Source of the DNA: Sideroxydans sp.
GTDB lineage: Bacteria; Pseudomonadota; Gammaproteobacteria; Burkholderiales; Gallionellaceae
Length of the DNA: 7,632 nt
Direction: 5' to 3'
NCBI GenBank assembly: GCA_030823965.1
Contig: JAVBYP010000176.1
Span: 1 to 7,632, forward strand
The notes beneath the pieces are model-generated. The model saw only the letters and a program-made list of their open reading frames with translations, searched no databases and had not been told where the DNA came from. The translations under genes were made by a program, and so were the position numbers. Below are positions 5,854-7,632 of the stretch, piece after piece; the stretch's first letter is position 1, and each line of letters starts with the position of its first letter.

Positions 5854-7332
5854 TTATGCCTCTCCCACTTGCACGCTGATACCCAACTCTTTCCACTGCG
5901 CCGCCTCTTCCTGCAAAGCAGTCTCGGTCAATGGATTCTGAGTCAGCCAGCCTTGCTCCAAGGAAAGGTGGAACTTGGTCCCGCTGAAACGACCTTGCAT
6001 CTTGGGTAGGCGGATTCCGCTGCGATTGCGACAGAACAAGGTCGCCAAACGTAATGACATGACCAATGCCTGATCCTTTGGATCGCGCAACTGAACGCGC
6101 AATTTTTCCAAGCGGCCACGATGCGCCAAAGTGAGCATGCTCAAAAGCGTCTGCTCTTTTTTCGAGAATCCCGGCATGTCTGCATTGGCAAGGATGTAGG
6201 AAGAGTGTTTGTGGTAACCACTGTGCGCCACGCTGATGCCGATTTCATGCAAGTTGGCAGCCCAATCCAAATAGTTCATGGTCGGCTCATCGAACTGTTC
6301 ACCCAAGAATTGTTGCGCAAGCATGGTAGACAGCTCTGCCACGCGCTTCGCTTGCTTGGGTGCGACATGGTAGCGACGCATGAATTGATGCACCGTCGCT
6401 TCGCGCATATCATTGTGGGTGAAGCGACCATGCAGGTCATACAGCACACCTTCGCGCAACGCGCCCAAAGCGGGTTGCATGCGTTCAATACCTAGTTCAC
6501 AGAATGCCGCATACATGATGGCGAACCCGCCCGGCAGCACGGGGATGCGGTCTGGCTTCAAACCCAGCAGCTCGAGCTTGTACACATCACCCGCTTTGAG
6601 CAATTGCACACGCAATCTCTCCAATCCTTCACGGGTGATTCCGCTGTCGCTGTAACCGTTCTGCTCCAAGATGTCGCAGATGACACGCGCACTGCCCGAC
6701 GAACCCATCGCCACATCCCAGTGACCGCTGGCGTAATCCGCCACGATGGTTTGCAACTCGATGCGTGCCGCGTATTCGGCTTGTTTGAGATTGGATTTTG
6801 TAATCTTGCCATCGGCGAAGTAGCGCGCACTGAAACTGACGCAGCCCATGTAGAGACTTTCCAGATGAACTGGTTGCAGACCCTGACCGATGATGAATTC
6901 GGTCGAGCCGCCGCCGATGTCCATCACCATGCGACGCTCGTTGGTGCGCGGCAAACCTTGTGCGACACCAAGATAGATCAAGCGCGCTTCTTCTCTCCCC
7001 GCGATGACTTCAATGGGAAATCCAAGTGCTGCTTCGGCTTTTTTTAGGAATTCAGATGCGTTCTTGGCGACACGCAGAGAGTTGGTACCCACCGCGCGTA
7101 CCGCTTCGGGTGGCAAACCACGGAGACGTTCTCCGAATTTTTGCAAACAAGACAAGCCGCGTTGTTGTGCCGCTTGATCTAGCAACTTGTCTTCGTCTAG
7201 ACCTGCGGCGAGCCTGACTGCCTCGCGCAGACCATCGAGCATGTAGAGCTGATCGTCCACCACCCGCGCCACCTGAAGTCGAAAACTGTTCGACCCCAGA
7301 TCGATTGCCGCGAGGAGTGGCTGTTGTTGCAC
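5854..7332 (-). CDS. ppx: Ppx/GppA-family phosphatase (exopolyphosphatase)
   Basis: Ppx releases terminal phosphate from inorganic polyphosphate; GppA relatives hydrolyse pppGpp to ppGpp. The 492 residues match the long form (E. coli Ppx 513, GppA 494). The ASKHA-fold domains show AAIDLGSNSFRL (8-19, phosphate loop 1), AVGTNSLRVAKN (80-91), GREEARLIYLGV (112-123) with the probable catalytic Glu, DIGGGSTEF (138-146, phosphate loop 2) and MGSSGSAR (209-216). The C-terminal HD-like helical domain has LHEIG (361-365) and the YHKHSSYIL stretch (373-381). The start is a GTG at 7332, the first usable start after an in-frame TAA only two codons upstream, and no Shine-Dalgarno is visible. It lies six bases after phoU in the same frame, suggesting coupled translation. 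Ppx and GppA cannot be separated by motif alone; the phoU neighbour favours exopolyphosphatase. Confidence 0.94.
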   Translation of the reverse strand: MQQQPLLAAIDLGSNSFRLQVARVVDDQLYMLDGLREAVRLAAGLDEDKLLDQAAQQRGLSCLQKFGERLRGLPPEAVRAVGTNSLRVAKNASEFLKKAEAALGFPIEVIAGREEARLIYLGVAQGLPRTNERRMVMDIGGGSTEFIIGQGLQPVHLESLYMGCVSFSARYFADGKITKSNLKQAEYAARIELQTIVADYASGHWDVAMGSSGSARVICDILEQNGYSDSGITREGLERLRVQLLKAGDVYKLELLGLKPDRIPVLPGGFAIMYAAFCELGIERMQPALGALREGVLYDLHGRFTHNDMREATVHQFMRRYHVAPKQAKRVAELSTMLAQQFLGEQFDEPTMNYLDWAANLHEIGISVAHSGYHKHSSYILANADMPGFSKKEQTLLSMLTLAHRGRLEKLRVQLRDPKDQALVMSLRLATLFCRNRSGIRLPKMQGRFSGTKFHLSLEQGWLTQNPLTETALQEEAAQWKELGISVQVGEA

Positions 7333-7338
7333 GGAGAT

Positions 7339-7632
7339 TTACTGTTGGACTTCGCGTTCGATCTCTTCCACGGTGACATGACGCACGTCGCGCCCCTTGA
7401 CCATGTACACCACATATTCAGACATGTTCTTTGCGTGGTCGCCGATACGTTCGATCGCCTTGGCGACAAACAATATCTCCAGCGAGGTAGAGATGGTGCG
7501 AGGGTCTTCCATCATGAAGGTGATGAGGTAACGCATGATGGCGCGAAACTCTTCATCCACCTGTTCATCCTGACGTACCACTTGTGCGGCGACATTCAGG
7601 TCGAGGCGCGCGAAAGAATCCAAGGATTTACG
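7339..7632 (-). CDS. phoU: Phosphate-signalling protein PhoU, C-terminal part, cut by window end
   Basis: PhoU is a cytoplasmic helical-bundle protein that, with the PstSCAB transporter, holds the PhoR/PhoB two-component system off when phosphate is plentiful, and it influences polyphosphate level. The visible 97 residues form the second three-helix repeat. They include QDEQVDEEFRAIMRYLITFMMEDPRTI, very close to the E. coli stretch [24 protein letters not shown], then the metal-binding helix AKAIERIGDHAKNMSEYVVY with the conserved E-x-x-x-D signature, and VKGRDVRHV, matching E. coli VKGQDFRHV. The stop is TAA at 7339-7341. The open frame continues through the window edge on a codon boundary, so the N-terminal half lies outside. 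It precedes ppx by six bases, a phosphate/polyphosphate operon known in betaproteobacteria. Confidence 0.96.
   Translation of the reverse strand, partial: RKSLDSFARLDLNVAAQVVRQDEQVDEEFRAIMRYLITFMMEDPRTISTSLEILFVAKAIERIGDHAKNMSEYVVYMVKGRDVRHVTVEEIEREVQQ

Noticed and set aside
5529..5941. Plus-strand open frames (81 and 89 codons) opposite rnpB and the ppx end
   Set aside because: They run antisense over a structured RNA gene; no coding evidence.

Overview
The window (7,632 bases) looks like chromosomal core sequence from a betaproteobacterium. The gene order dusB-fis-purH-purD, the short 83-residue Fis, the pairing of a UbiH/UbiF-type hydroxylase with a DsbC-type protein, and the phoU-ppx pair next to rnpB all fit that class. 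A member of the Nitrosomonadales (for example a Gallionella- or Sideroxydans-like organism) is my best guess, but this is inference from gene content and not a database match. I see no phage, plasmid, CRISPR or toxin-antitoxin genes.

Left block (1-3349, minus strand): dusB, fis, purH and purD (cut by the window start) read leftward. They join a tRNA dihydrouridine synthase, a nucleoid protein/regulator and two enzymes of IMP synthesis. Gaps within fis-purH-purD are 15 and 29 bases, with a Shine-Dalgarno sequence before each gene. Between dusB and fis lies a 137-bp imperfect palindrome with 20-bp inverted ends, which looks like a MITE-type insertion. Its right end supplies the last seven codons and the stop of dusB, and the rest forms the leader of fis.

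Middle block (3350-5321, plus strand): a divergent promoter region is followed by a UbiH/UbiF/COQ6-family FAD monooxygenase and, 20 bases later, a periplasmic DsbC/DsbG-type thiol-disulfide protein.

Right block (5310-7632, minus strand): phoU (cut by the window end), ppx/gppA and rnpB read leftward. rnpB is a class A RNase P RNA whose 3' end overlaps the dsbC stop codon. It is about 467 nt, against about 350-380 nt usual for such RNAs. The excess is one block of about 110 nt placed inside the highly conserved segment just before the P12 hairpin (J11/12). The block folds as four consecutive hairpins whose non-Watson-Crick pairs are G-U only on the rnpB strand. This insertion is the most unusual thing in the window.

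The remaining genes look intact, with the expected catalytic motifs. Long open frames on the opposite strands of purH, dusB, ppx and rnpB are shadows.
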